64,000 nucleotides of DNA from Lithospermum erythrorhizon (GCA_019722365.1 JADFUC010001146.1:1-64000), one strand, 5' to 3'; positions 12,640 to 26,000 are shown, counted from the first letter of the stretch. A program made the numbers and translations. Notes: generated from the letters alone by a model not told the origin.

Positions 12640-13640
12640 AGTCTGTAGATGAATGCAAGCAGCAGGAATGATTGGCCAAAATGGAAAGAGGCAATCGAGT
12701 CGGAATTGAAATCACTTGAACAACGAAAGGTTTTTGGACCTGTAGTCCGTACACCAAACGGTGTAAAGCCAGTGGGATATAAATGGGTATTTGTGCGAAA
12801 ACGAAATGAAAAGGGTGAAATTGTGAGTGCAGAGAGCAGGCTTGTAACCCCGAGGATTTTTTCAGAAAGGCGACGTGAGTATGAGAGACATATTCCGGGG
12901 TGGATGAAACTACCTTTCGATATTTAATTAGCACAGCGTACATGAAGGACTCGATTTGCGTCTAATGGGCGTTATCATGACTTATCTGTATAGTGCAGCA
13001 CCAAAATGTCATTTTATATGAAACTCAGGAAGGATTACATTTGCACAGAAGCACATGGTTCAGGATTCTCGAGAACATTTTCTATAAAATTGAATAAGTC
13101 ATATACGGATTAAGTTGATGCAGCGAATGTGGTATAATCGCCTAAGTGAATATTTAACCAAAGAGGGTTATAAAAATGATCTTACATGTCACACATTTTC
13201 ATGAGAAGATCAGGAAAAGAGTTTGTAATAATTGCAGTTTATGTTGATGACTTAAATATAGTTGGAACTCCTGAAGAACTTCCAAAAGTTGTAAACTGCT
13301 TAAAGAAGAAATTTGAGATGAAAGATCTCGGACAAACAAAATTTTGTCTTGGACTGCAAATAGATCACTTGAGTAAAGGAATATTTGTATGTCAAGAACT
13401 TATGTGAAAAACGTCTTCAAATAATTTCTTATGGATAAGTCACATCCATTGAGCACCCCGATGGTTGTGAGGTCACTAGATATGAACAAAGACCCATTCA
13501 GGCCTAGAGAAAATAATGAAGAACTACTTGGTCCTGAAGTACCTTATTTAAGTGCTATTGGAGCACTAATGTATCTTACAGTCATCTGAAGACCCAGGAC
13601 ATATCATTTGTTGTTAATCTATTAGCAAGATATAGTTCTA
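12640..13640 (+). pseudogene. Copia reverse transcriptase remnant
   Basis: The frame at 12649-12830 reads a typical copia RT start: W..A...E..SL, then GVKPVGYKWVFVRKRN. It then shifts. A second block at 13186-13407 carries the catalytic YVDD box (AVYVDDLNIVGT) followed by MKDLGQTKFCLGLQI. Further pieces run to about 13640 (HPLSTPMVV-like, PYLSAIGALMYL-like and LARYSS..P). Stops and frameshifts separate the blocks, so no functional enzyme is possible. This is the right-hand continuation of the outer copia element after the nested insertion. Confidence 0.88.
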
Positions 13641-13699
13641 CACCAACTCGAAGGCATTGGAATGGAGTTAAACAAATCCTTCGTGCAGCCAGAGTGCAA

Positions 13700-14200
13700 T
13701 GGATATGGGATTGTTATTAATCTACCTCAGTGGAGCTAATTGGATATGTTGATGCGGGATGTCTATAAAGTCCCGTAATGGAATATCCTGATGCGGATAT
13801 TTATTCACTTAATGGTAGAGCGGTTATTTCATGGCGTCTGTAAAGCAAACCATCTCGACTCGTCGTGAACCATCTTTGAAATATTGGCGATACAAGAAGC
13901 AAATTAAGTGAATCGTTTGGCTAAGAAGCGTGATCCATCATATCCAAAATACGTGGCTGGATTATTATCGAAGGATTGGTCGGCGACCTACATGAAGATA
14001 ATTAGCGTGTAATGCAGCGATTAAAGAATGATATATCAAATGAGATAGAACATTCTTAACCGCGTGATCTTTCAAAAGAATGGTGAAATCGATGTCAACC
14101 AATTAGATCTTGTGAGTAATGCGGTAGATATATTCACTAAATCACTCCACTACCTCGACATTCTAAAAATTTATCCAAAAGCATGGGACTCGTCGTAAGG
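13700..14200 (+). pseudogene. Copia RNase H remnant and pol C-terminus
   Basis: Pieces in shifting frames match the copia RNase H region: LIGYVDAG near 13738, AVISWR-like near 13820, a WLRS-like block near 13918, then NGEIDVNQL near 14080 and DIFTKSL near 14130. The tract running from the end of pol to the purine-rich AAGGGGAG at 14418-14425 and the 3' LTR is in the usual copia order. Confidence 0.75.
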
Positions 14201-14425
14201 GATATCGAGTAATGTGGTCAAGAGGGGAGTTAATACGAGTTGTACTCTTTTTCCTTAGTCAAAGTTTTGTCCCAAATGGATTTTCTGATAAGGTTTAATG
14301 AAATGATAATATAAGTGTATGTTGAGAATAATACTCTTTTCGTATTAGATTTTTATCAGGAGCCGGGTTTTTCCTAGTAAGGTTTTAACGAGGCATATTT
14401 TAGTTAATTAGACATCCAAGGGGAG

Positions 14426-14693
14426 TGTTATGAAATATTATTATGGATGTCTTGTCCACCAAGAAAAGGAGATGACTTGCTTAGGAAGTAATTAGATTTC
14501 TTGCTTTCCAAGTTACTTGTTTACCAAGTAACTTACTTTGTATATTATATTGGAAGCCTATAAATAGACACTTATTGTATTATATACACACACATAAAAC
14601 TTAAAGCAATAAAATAATAAATCATAAACTTTGTTTATTATTACTACTGCATTACATCTACTTTATTAGTAGTTATATTTATAATAACTAACA
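14426..14693 (+). repeat. 3' LTR of the outer copia element
   Basis: It starts TGTTATGAAATATTATTATG immediately after the purine tract at 14418-14425 and ends AACTAACA. It carries the same TATA-like CCTATAAATAG (about 14558) and AGCAATAAAATAAT blocks as the 5' LTR, with small insertions. Confidence 0.85.
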
Positions 14694-15323
14694 CGGATGT
14701 ATAGGATTAGCACCATATTGAGTTATTAATTGAAAAAATGATGGGAATAATGGAATAAAGTTGCGAATTGAATTAAATAAAGTTAAAGTTGGGATGTAAT
14801 TAAGCTGATAGTGGTTTTAGGTTGTGTTTTGGTCCTGTTTTGATTGTATTTGTTAAAACTAACAACAAAATGAGCGGTGTAACACGAATTCCGATAAATT
14901 TATTAAGTATTTAAAAGCTCTCGGCACTCTCGTTTTGATTTCCACCAATTTTTTCCCTCTATTTCTATTCTCTTATTTTCTCTCAAAATAATGCAAATGC
15001 TGATTTTTGTAGTAGTAAGTTTATTTGAAGGAGATTATTTTGGATGGAGAGCAAGTAGAATGTGGTAAAATGACTCTACAAAATTAGCGGAAATCGAAAT
15101 CGAATATGTGAGTGAAATATAACAATTTTGCTTGCGAATGTGAGTTACAATCGCTCGGCCTAACTGACAGACACAACAGCCTAACATGCTGAGGACCAGC
15201 AACGGCACTCACTATCGGAAGTGCATCGCAACTTTGAATTTTTGGGGCCGATTAGCCTTCCGTTATACGAAACTATTTCACCAATTAACTCTCATATTAA
15301 TAGTATTCAATTTGAACACTCAA

Positions 15324-15426
15324 TTAAAAATGCTTAGATCTGCCATGGGGTTTGAGTGTCATTTAAACAATTCATTTAAAAATGCTTAGATCTGCCATGG
15401 GGTTTGAGTGTCATTTAAACAATTCA
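15324..15426. repeat. 52-bp tandem duplication
   Basis: Two adjacent, nearly perfect copies of a 52-bp unit (15324-15375 and 15376-15426) contain AGATCTGCCATGGGG and GAGTGTCATTTAAACAATTC. A related, more diverged copy lies at about 780-829 next to the outer copia 5' LTR. Confidence 0.9.
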
Positions 15427-16089
15427 ATAAAAACAAGTTCAAATATCTTAAAGTATTTTTCTCGAATCCATTAGCGACAGTCAACGAGAAATTATTTGCT
15501 CAATCACAACCATTATTATATTCTTTCATTCCATAAATATTGTCCATTTTTTATAGTGATAATTTTGAGCTTTTGATGCTTAAATATATTTATTTATGTT
15601 CTATAATATTTGATAAAAAATATATTAGTAAAATGAGTTTAAAAATATTTTTAGATTGATATAATTAATCAGTATTATATAATATAAATAAAAATATTTA
15701 TAATTAAAAATCGAAAATATAATAAAAAATCAAAATTAAACAACTTTATGGGATAAGATCTGTGCAAATTTTTATCCAAAATCATAACAACAAAAAAAAC
15801 AAAGTATATCATGTTAGAAAGCATGTGTATCCGATTTATTATCTATTGTAGTAATATTTTCTCCGTCCTACAAGGTTCCGAATTGAAGGTTTCATGGTAA
15901 TATGCTTTGACTTTCCATATCCTATTTCTGGAATTAAAGATTTATATTTTATTACTCTCGAAGATAATAAAATATATTAAAATGACTCATTATATATACT
16001 ATTTAATTTTTATCATTAATGAGTATCCGATTTATTATCTATTATAGTAATATTTTCTTGGAGAATATATAATTATATCATATGGATGT

Positions 16090-16310
16090 TTATAATTAGT
16101 GACGGAACCATGAATTTTATATTAGGGGACGAAACAATTAATATTATATTAAATGAAAAAAATACACAAATTTAGTAGTGGGGAGGGGGGAGACAACTTA
16201 ATTTATTGAATAAATTAATGAAAAAAAAATTTATTTTTCAATAATAAAAATTTAATTTTTTTTTAGAATTTTAGAGAACATTGATCCTACGCCTCTAGTT
16301 CACTTCAATA
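16090..16310. repeat. Short dispersed repeat, copy 1
   Basis: It runs from about GTGACGGAACC to ATCCTACGCCTCTAG and contains a TTATTTTTCAATAATAAAAAT core. A second copy with the same layout lies at 58855-59035. The GC-rich ends with an AT-rich middle look like a small non-autonomous element. I could not define terminal inverted repeats or target duplications with confidence. Confidence 0.5.
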
Positions 16311-17989
16311 CATAAAACTTGTCCATGTGTGTGCAAATCGGTGACACGTCGGCATGGCGATGGCGGACTTGTCGACTTTAGTATGGTTTGGAGCGTCAAA
16401 CTATTTTGGAAGTTTAGACTGTGATCCAAAACTCGATCGAATATGTGGGTTCTGCGTTAAATTTGGAGTGGGCCAATTTGGTGGGCCACACGTTGGACCA
16501 AAGTGGGCCGATTTGGTGGGCCACACGGTTTGGGCTGCTCTTTCGGTCCATTTGATTTATTAAATAGACAAATTGATTTTGGTTTGATCCCAACTCAATT
16601 ATTGATGGATTTTTGCCAAAATTGATTTGTGGAGCTTGATTGAATTGAATTAATTTAATTTCTTGATGAAAATTATTTTAATCAATTATTTTAATCACAT
16701 TAAAATTAGTTCTAATTATATTAGATTAAATGTTAATTATTTTTTTGGAATCAATTAAAGCTAATGGACTTAGGCCAATTAAATTCTAATCTCGATTAGG
16801 TTTAATCGTAATATTTAGAATTTGATTTAATTAGGATCGAGACCTAAAATTATCAGATAATTGGAGTTCGAATTATAACATAATTTAAGGATTAATCATC
16901 ATGAGTGTAAAATATGTATTTTTGGATAATGCTAAATACATTATAATATTAAATATTAAATAAATACTAGAATTAGATTACTGGTGACTTTACACTTAGA
17001 TAAATTAAATAGTTCATTTTATTTGATGATTGTTCTTGACATGCAATATTATTATTACGTCTTATCGACTTAAATCCATTACCGTGTATGTTTAAATATA
17101 ATGTTGATTATTTACCATGTATAATATAATATGATATATTTAATGGATGTCATGGACCTTGTGATATATTATTATATTATATAGATAATATGACCTATAA
17201 ATACTATTTTACTTAAGATGTTTTAGTCTTGTATTTATAGAAATGCATTAAAACTTGGGATAATTAATCATAATAATTAATTATTAAAATATTAATCCAC
17301 CTTAATGAATAGGTCAACCGAAAATTAGTTGATGAAACTAAAGTATAGTTTAGAAATATTTCCAATAAAGTATTATATTTTTCTTAAGATTCATGGATGT
17401 ATTCTTTTGGCTTGTTTGATTGATAGACTTCACATGGTCGTAAAAATTAATAAAATATAATAAATTCTACACAATAAATACTTGATTAATGTCATGTAAA
17501 TGTAAAAGTCGAATGGATCGAGCACGTGATGCGCGGGCCTTGCCCGATGCAGCGGATGTGTGTCTAGGAGGCCATACCAATGGAATAGTCTAAGTTATTG
17601 TTCAGAACTTCGAAACACACCTTGCTCTGAATTTCACGTTGATACTTTTGGCTGCTTTTTGGTGATTTCGATATGCGGCGTGGACCCGTTGACATAAGAG
17701 ATTACCCAGTATAATTACAACGAACTCTTGCCCGATTTAAGATTATGATAGTTTTAATAGTGTGATAAATGCGGTTGCTTACATGATTTAAAAGCGAAAT
17801 ATTATGCGATGTTGATGTTCGTTTTTAGGTTGTGTAAGTTCTTGGAATACTTCGTGTGTTTAATTGGGATTGTAAATACTAAAATATGGTATTTATTACT
17901 CCGATTATAGAATATTTTATGACATATAGGTTAAGTTGTTCCTTTATGGACTTTCTCTGATGAATTAGTATGGAAATTTCGATGTAAGT

Positions 17990-18640
17990 GACCCTTTACC
18001 TCCTTGCCTATCACGATAATCCACATGATGGAAGAATTTGATGAGTGGTCGCAACGGCTCAAAACAGTCCTTCAAATTGAGGACAAAGGATATGTATTGG
18101 AAAGGGAAATTTCGAGGATTCTTGAGGCAGGTATCAGCCAACTAAGAAAGAATACACGAAGCTTGCTTGAAAGGTGAATGAAGCTAGATCGTATCTGAAG
18201 CTAGATACGTAATGCAAATTTGCATGACGACATATTCAAGGAGAGATTCGGCGTTCATAACCAGACATATTCGATCGGTTAGGCTTCGACTTTGTCTGAT
18301 TTGAGTGAAAGCACGTTTCGAAATATTACATGGGTGGATTGACTTTGAATGAACATAATTCCTAAATATGCATTATGATGAAGTTGGTCGAGCTACTCCG
18401 GTACTGGGAATTTGATACCGGGGTGTTGGCGAAGGATATCGTTCGGCGTATATATCAGGAGGCTACTCACGGAATCGAATGCATGCGATCAATGAAAGCC
18501 ACCTTTGCTTTGTTTCGGTTATAGAGAGCATCATAAATGACAAATACGAAAAGGATGTAGAAAGATTACGCTTCGCTCCAGGGCATTTGAGGTTCGAAAG
18601 CGGGGGGAAGATGGACGAGGCAATCACGTAATGGCGGACA
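17990..18640 (+). pseudogene. Copia gag remnant
   Basis: Translation from about 18028 gives EEFDEWSQRLKTVLQIED and then GYVLE, the layout of the capsid region of plant copia Gag (UBN2/DUF4219 type), followed by frameshifted blocks including LTLNEHN near 18340. Stops and shifts break it in several places. It probably belonged to the element whose LTR is at 21712-22523, in the same orientation. Its zinc-knuckle region and a complete pol were not found between them. Confidence 0.6.
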
Positions 18641-18649
18641 TGTGCGAGC

Positions 18650-21600
18650 TCACCATAGGAGACAAAATATGCCAGAGGGCGTTTCCACGGATTTGGGGCA
18701 TTGATACTATCGCGAGATCCATCTTGAGAGGAATGCAATCATATTATGACTTGAGAATCTTCGTTCGATATGATAATGATGTTGACATTAATATTTATCT
18801 TACGACACTTTTTGAAATGTGCGGTCGAGTGAAGATTCGCGAAGATGGTGCGAACCACGGAGGCGTTATGAGGCGACACCCGGAAGGACCAACCTTTTAT
18901 CGTTTGTTTTTGAACTACTTGTTCGTTACACGTATTGTCTAGTTATTTTCTGTTTTGATCAGGAATGACATTTCGTTTATGTTTCGAACATGGATGTTTC
19001 TGCTTTTATGCGTTGAGATTAATTCAATTCGTTGTTTATTAATCCTTACGTAAAAGCTACAAATGATATAATATGTTCATTATGTTAGTTAGACCAACAT
19101 GAATTTATCATAGTATGTATAGATTCCAAGTAAAAAGTAACTTGAAATCTCGTCTCCTAAGACTATAAAAATTATAAAAAGTATAATCACATTAACGAAG
19201 ATGCGTCTGAGATGGAATCTTTGGAATCATATGCTTCGAATAAATATGATCAAAATATGAACTAACTCTTAAAATTCAAAATCTCTTAATCTTTCATTGA
19301 TTTAGAATTAAATGTTAAAATCAAAATATTTGCTCAGAATCATAAATCGAGATTTATGAGAATACAAGCACTCTCATTACTAGTACAATGACCTAGTAAA
19401 ATATGAATGTCCATATTTATTACTGTATCTTAGAAATCTGAGGGAACAACTTATTTGAATAGTTCTAGAATAATTGAAGTAGAGCTTGTATAAACATTTA
19501 ATACTCTTTAAAATTGTTAAAGACATACACATACATTAGATGAACTAGATTCACCTAATGAAGTACAAATTACATATCCACCCAGTCCCATTCATGGCTG
19601 ACAAACATGTATAACTCAACTAATCAACATCACATAAAGATGTGATATGGAAACTGTTCCATAATAATTAGGTTCAAAATCTTATAAAACTTTCACCCAA
19701 GTCAATCAGCTGACAAAATTATAAGGTGAACTTGAACATATTGTTTACTTCTGATGGTAATCCCCAACAAAATGTGATGCTGGGGATACAACCATGAATA
19801 TGATGATGATAATTTATGAGATCCGGAGATAGTTTAAATATACCAAATGCATATTTGGATATTGATGTATTTCGTCCAAGATAACAAGTTTTATCAAGGA
19901 ATAAATAACTACTATAATACAAATGATTATAAAATGGAAATGTCCATGTTTACAGGATTCGACTGATAAACAGAATTCATCCAAGTCAAGGTGATTCTTG
20001 TACTGGAGAAATTCTTATTAATCACAAATATTTTAGATCATCCGGATCTATAATAGTTGACATATACACATGATTTAATGAATAGTTCAAAATGTTTGAA
20101 TTCATTAATAGAAATTAGATTCTTGTATAGACAAGAAGGTCGGTTAGTGGGAGCTACCTAGCATGTGCAGGTTAGCATGTATAAGACATTCTAATGATAG
20201 AAATGACCGCAATGACATCCGGTCGTATAAAGGGACAAAAATGGCTCAAATCTTTCTGGAATTCATAAAGACTCAATTGAATGAACTCAACTACTTGAGT
20301 TATGCTTATAATGATAATGCATTCAACAAGGGTTCCAAGATGAATATCTAAAAGAAAGAATCTATCCAGAGTAAACAACTTTCTCCCCCCACATCATAAA
20401 GTTGTCTAATGGAAAAGAAGAGCAATGAAAAAGTAATTATGTTTATCCGTTATCCAAACCAACAGAGACGATCGTCGATCTCAGTTGGACTAACATGAAC
20501 TGATAAACAAAGTTGTGAACAACTTGTTCAAGTAACAAGTATAAACATAATAAGTGACTACAGAACATAGAGATTGAGTATAGTTACAATATGAAAAGTT
20601 GTGAATAAAAAGCAAGTCGGATTATAACATTGTTGAATGATCTTGTTGCATAATCAGGTGTCGCGATAAAGATGGTTAACTCTAATGGCTTATTGAAGCT
20701 GGAGAATCAAGATCTCATTGTTACATCTGAACATATACTTAGACAATGACACTTCTCTCAATAGTTGAAAATAGAAGTGCATATGTACATAAAGTTGAGG
20801 ACAAAGAACAACAACTAAACTAGATACCCGGAATGTGGTTGCCCATCATTTCAGTGGTGCTAAATTTAGTGGGAGAGTGATATCTGAAAGTCTCATTAAT
20901 AAATAAGCGACCGTTATGTGACAATGTCTTGAATCTAAGCTTCAAGATTGACCTTACATCATTACTATGGATAATGATGTTTGTATGGCTATCTGCTGCT
21001 CGTTACTTTAATAACGAACCTTGTTGATTCATCACAATCTAATGTTATTAGAAGTTTTTGGATACATGATTGAATAGAAAACCTCTAACAGCCATGAAAA
21101 CAACAGTTGTCTGCGTCCTAATTAGGTGTTATTTGAGCAATCAAACATAAGCTTGATTAGTATGTGCTTGATTGTGTTGATCATTTTCTTGGATCAAAAG
21201 GGAGTATGAATACTGTCAATCCACACATGGTTTGAGCCTTAAAAGCAATTTGAAGCCGTAGTCTTGGATAATGACCGCGGTGAGAACTTGAAAGATAAAT
21301 TATACGTGTCCCGAAGATTATCCACAGAACTTATGTTGAATGGCGATTCTTAGACACGAGTAATAGGGTTTCGTAGATGCCGGAGTAATATGCTTTGACT
21401 TTGCCAAGCGTGCTACTTGTAACAAGAAGATCATAACGTTTAAGGATCGGGGAATACTCTGAGTATAAATGAGAACACAGATGCAATGGGATTCATATAA
21501 CGGATAAATCGGTAAATTTTTGTAATCTTGGGGAGTTAAGAGTGATTTGGTAGCCACTACCGGCTATGAGTTGAATATCACATTAACATCCCATTACCGA

Positions 21601-21711
21601 AATGCGGGTGTAAGAGTTTGGTGACACGTTTCTTACCAAGCGACCTTTGGGAAATCACGTATCGAAGGAATCATTGATACGATATCATAAATCGTCGAGA
21701 GCAAGTGGGAG
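18650..21711. other. Decayed retroelement interior
   Basis: I recognise no clear pol domain. Two features hint that this is the interior of a copia element: the gag relic at its left and a purine tract (AAGTGGGAG, 21703-21711) directly before an LTR-like start at 21712. The frame at 18631-18942 resembles no family I know. Confidence 0.4.
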
Positions 21712-22523
21712 TGTTGAAATATGAAATTCGATCATAAAAATGCCAGTTGAACAATTTAGATTGTACAACCGATTTACTCATTCAAATTATATATACATAT
21801 ATATATGTAAGTTCAATATATTAATTCTTAGGCAATTGGTATTTTAGGATTAATGTATTGACACTAGGGGTTCTGATAGCTACTTAGGGGTAGCTCATGT
21901 CACATATATTATCTGATAATGATTTATGTTGTTTAATATATTACTCTTATCAATTCGTCATAAGAGGTCCTGTATGAAGCGATAGAAGCCGAATATATAT
22001 AATAAATGTATTATAAACTTCCCGAGTATGAAGTGAAACACGAAGGAAACATTCGGGACGGAAAATCGAATCCCGAGGACTCGATTTTAGCTCGGTTGGG
22101 GCGGTGGAGATGATAAGATTTTGAGGAGTTTTTATCTCCTCAAAACTCTCAAGTGTTTACCTATTTAAGTGGCTTAATTCAACACAACAAAAACTAATGC
22201 TCATATTTTGATTTACAAGAAATCAAAACTCTCTCCCACTACGTCAAATGACCCCCAGGAAAAGAAAGGGTGATCTTTTATTCTAGTTTATACTTGGCGT
22301 TCTGAAGTAAAGCGTGCGGAAGAGTTGGGATAATTCTGGTGTGAGCGATCTTAGAGATACTGCGCTTGGTATTAGAAGCGATTTAATTGTGCCTACTTGA
22401 TTTGTTCGACCAAAAGGTACACACTTGTAACCAATTCTGTTTATTATTTTTGTACAATTCGTAGCATTCTGGAATTCGTATCCGTTAAATTTATAACTTG
22501 ATTATACATTTAGAACACTAACA
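21712..22523 (+). repeat. Copia-type LTR, plus strand
   Basis: It starts TGTTGAAATATGAAATTC after the purine tract AAGTGGGAG and ends near CACTAACA. A promoter-like stretch CCTATTTAAGTGG at about 22160 and a following leader-like part fit LTR organisation. No second copy was found upstream, so the element is truncated or its 5' LTR is lost. Confidence 0.6.
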
Positions 22524-22689
22524 TGCAATCAAACAATATTCAAATGTATCAATAGAATGGGTAATTTGCACCAACTTACTTGCCTGTTAGGCGATCGATT
22601 GTCGATTTCAATATACCAATCAACAATATAAGATTATAGGGTTCAAAGCAGTCTGTCACTTTACATTTTCATAGTTAGTAGTCGTGCTG

Positions 22690-23045
22690 GAGTATGAAGC
22701 CAATATTTCGGCTAAGCCAATGGGATCCGATCGGGACCGTATCGGGAGGTGATGTCCAATCTGATGTCAAGCTGGAGAGTCCCTTCATTAAAGTCGAGAC
22801 CTCCATTGGGTGTAATGGTACGGTCCGGATAGAAGTCTCGATTCGGCTGATTTTTAATGTGGTTTTAATTAAGGCTTTTAGGCATGATTTTTCTATTCGG
22901 TTTAGGTACTTAGGATATTCTGTAACCTATAAATAGGAGTCTTGGGTTGATTATTTTGTGTACTCAAATTAGAATCACAGAAAATGAAGTATTGAAAAAA
23001 AAAGACATTTGTGAAGTATGTACAAATAGAGTTTTCATCATATAA
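22690..23045 (+). repeat. LTR-like segment with a TATA box before the gypsy relic
   Basis: The segment contains CCTATAAATAGGAG (about 22926-22939), which is a good TATA box, followed by an A-rich stretch. It directly precedes sequence coding for gypsy-type protease and polymerase, so it may be the 3' half of that element's LTR. No primer-binding site could be assigned, and gag seems to be missing between it and the protease. Confidence 0.4.
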
Positions 23046-23049
23046 GAAA

Positions 23050-26000
23050 ACATCCTACAACCAACGCCGAAGCCAAGGCCTTGAGTTACCTGATCCGTGG
23101 TAATCGCTACGCTATCGCGAATTACACCCTCGAAGGATGTCGCGGATACTGGGAGCTCAAAGGCATTTTGTATCTATCCACTTATGATAAATCGGGGCTA
23201 CCTCAAGAATATCCTACAACCAATGCACACACCATTACCGGGCATCTCGGGTTCACCCAAAGGGAATGGAAACTTTGGACTTTACTGTGGGCTCGGGCAA
23301 CAAGAAATCCACGATTAGAGCCCAGTTTACAATTGTAGACATCCCTAATTCATCATACAATGGCTTGATTGGGCGACCCATATTAAACGCTTTAAGAGCG
23401 ATTATTTCCCCAAAGGCACCCACATTTAAGTTCCCAAACTACGTGAGAGCATCGGGGAGATATGTGGCACCGAAAAATGGTCGATGTGTTATCTAACCCC
23501 GCCCACCTTAGGAAAAGATCCAGAGAAGTCAAAGAAACGCGGTCGAGAAAATCATCCTGAGGTGATGTCCACAAAGCACGCGAGATTCGTATATGAGGAC
23601 GATAATTCAGCCAAAAGAACGAGAAAACCTCAAGAGACCGGTTCCTCATGAGGAAATTGTCAAGGTTCCATTCGATAAAAAGAGAGCGTAGAAAACGCTC
23701 TGGGAACGATGTTGAGAAAAAAAATACAACGAAGTGGTCATCTTCGCTTGGGATTCGGGAGTATAAAGATATATTTGCTTGGGGCCCAAAAGATATGCTC
23801 GATGACATACCGCTTACATGTCAAAGAGATGTGGACTCTATGTACAAGCCCATTAAGCAAAAGAAATGAACATTTAATGATAAGAAGAATCAAGCAGTTA
23901 GAACAGAAGTTGAGTTGTTATTAAAAGCATATGCGATTCGCGAACTCTAGTTTCCAGAATGGATCGCAAACGTGGTATTGGTTAAGAAACCAAATGGAAC
24001 CTGGAGGATGTGTACAGACTTCACGAGTCTAAACAAAGCATGTCCCAAAGACTTCTACCCATTACCTTGCCTTGCGAGACTCGTGGATGGTAGTGCGGGT
24101 CACGAAGTCTTTGACTTTATGGATGCTTCGCGAGGGTACCACCAAATCAAGATGTACCTTTGGTGGACGAAGAGAAGCATCGTCTTATAATAGAGTATGG
24201 ATTGTATTGTTGGAAGATAATCTCCTTTGGATTGAAGAATACAATGTGTCATTTATCAAAGATCGGTTAACTCCATATTCTCCAATCGCATTGGTCAAAT
24301 ATGGAAATATCCGTTGATGACATGCTAGTAAAGATTAAGGTTCGTGCTAATTATCAAGAATTTGAGGGAAACATTTGACCAACTCGAGGAAAGTAAAGTT
24401 CAGATTAATCCGCATAAAGTGCTCATTCGTGTAACTCAGGAAAGTTCCTAGAATACATGATCAATCTAATGGGAACTCAATTCCTAACAAAATAAAGGCT
24501 ATACTCGATAGGCAGCCCCCTCGTGAATATATAGATATTCAGAAACTCACGGGATGTCTCGCAGCCTTAAGTCGGTTCATTTCCAAGTCTGGAGAGAGAA
24601 ATTTGCCCTTTTTTAAGAATCTTAGGCGAGCTTCAAGTACCAAGTTTTATTGGGATGATGAATGCAATAAAGCTTTTGAAGAATTAAAGGGGTATTTAAG
24701 CTCACCCAAGCTACCACAAATCCGTATCAAGAGGAAGTTTTGCGCTATATCTCGCCGTGTCAAACGGAGTTGTGGCAGCGCTGGCCGATCCGTGAAACCG
24801 AGTGGACGGCAAGTAGTCCAATCTACAAGTGTAAGTCTGCCTTACATGGAGCAGAAGAGAATTACCCCATCATAGACAAGTTTGCCTTCGCCCTAGTCAT
24901 CTTAGCTCGCAAATTAAAGATATACTTTGAATCACATCCGATTCAAGCTGCGACGGATCGCCCCCATGAAGAAAGTCATCACAAGTCCACTCGCCATCGC
25001 AAGAAGATTAACAACTTGGGCTATAGAGCTGAGTTTGAAATTTTTATGTCCCTCGTAATTAAAGATCAAGGCAATGTGCTTTAATGATTTTGTGATTGAA
25101 TGCACAGCTCAAACCCTCAAATCGTCAGCGGATCGAATAATTGCGAACCAATAATGAATAACCCTGAGTGGGTGATGTTTGTAGATGGGGCTGGGAAATG
25201 AGAAGCGGGTCGCGCTGAATCCTAATTCGTGGGTCCTCGATGACATGATCCTCGGAATATACATTACGGTAAAGATTTCCATATTTAAATCTGGGGAGTT
25301 AATCGCATTTTGATAAAAAAGGAGACCTGTCGATCATGGACCAAGTAAGAGGAGTATGTGGGGTAAGACATGAACCGTTGGTAAAATACCATGCGAGAGT
25401 CAGTCTGCTACCAAAGGATTCGAAAGCAAATCATCTTTAACACACATACCCGGTCTAGAATGAAGAAGCTGACTTCACCTTCGCCGAATTTCAACCACCT
25501 ATTATGACGAAGCCGCTAAAAGGAGTCTATGTGGAGACTTACGCAGAAACCAACCCATGAAGCAATCATCATAAGCATGCAATGTGATTAGAAGAAATAA
25601 GATCGAGAACCCCCCATCAAGGCAGAATACTTCTGATTACCGTCAATCCCCTCGAGAGTGTAATTGAAGCAATCTAAAGATCAAAATCGCAATCAGATTT
25701 TACATGTATGATGAAATCAGATAAAAAGTACGGGACGGTCCGCTACTTAGCCAAGCAGACACAAGCAGGATATCCCCAAAATACTTACCTAAGGACATCG
25801 CGGCGCATGGGAGTTTAGTATCGGGAGGAAGATCCTCAGTGAGTCAAGTATACCCACCTAATTGAATACTTTTAAGCCTACTTTTGCTCAAAGATGCCAC
25901 GACTTTGTGAATATTTATTGATACGCCAAAGAACGGAATCGCACAACACCAACTTACTCACTTCCATGACCCCAATATTAAACCCCGTCCCATTCGCCAT

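Larger units (their letters stand above)
833..14693 (+). mobile_element. Degenerate Ty1/copia LTR retrotransposon, interrupted by nested insertions
   Basis: Two similar LTRs of 246 and 268 bp, both starting TGTTATGAAA and ending in ACA, bracket broken copia pol pieces in the expected order: pre-integrase and integrase core on the left (about 1094-2085), then reverse transcriptase and RNase H on the right (about 12640-14200). A purine tract (14418-14425) sits directly before the right LTR. Gag, the start of pol and the segment between integrase and reverse transcriptase are missing or replaced by about 10.4 kb of inserted sequence, including the complete LTR element at 4067-12513. Many stops and frameshifts show that it cannot move by itself. 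I could not find an exact 5-bp target duplication (the flanks read gatcg and cggat), so the ends may have been altered after insertion. Confidence 0.85.
14694..17985. other. AT-rich intergenic/repeat region without a recognised gene
   Basis: No gene is seen. A 33-bp direct repeat (containing GTATCCGATTTATTATC) occurs at about 15826 and again at 16022, spaced 196 bp, around a CTCCGTCC-containing segment that resembles part of a Stowaway-type repeat. A partly duplicated GGGCC-rich stretch lies at about 16470-16530. From 16600 to 17480 the sequence is very AT-rich and could be old LTR sequence, but I found no partner copy. Confidence 0.5.

Noticed and set aside
833..14693. 5-bp target duplication for the outer copia and for the nested element
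   Set aside because: The immediate flanks do not match for either element, so I do not claim a duplication.
16354..16563. 69-codon frame rich in Gly and Trp
   Set aside because: The coding appearance comes from a partly duplicated GGGCC-rich stretch (about 16470-16530). No family match and no splice context.
23392..23808. 138-codon antisense frame
   Set aside because: Antisense shadow of the gypsy protease/RT region, whose sense strand has clear family motifs.
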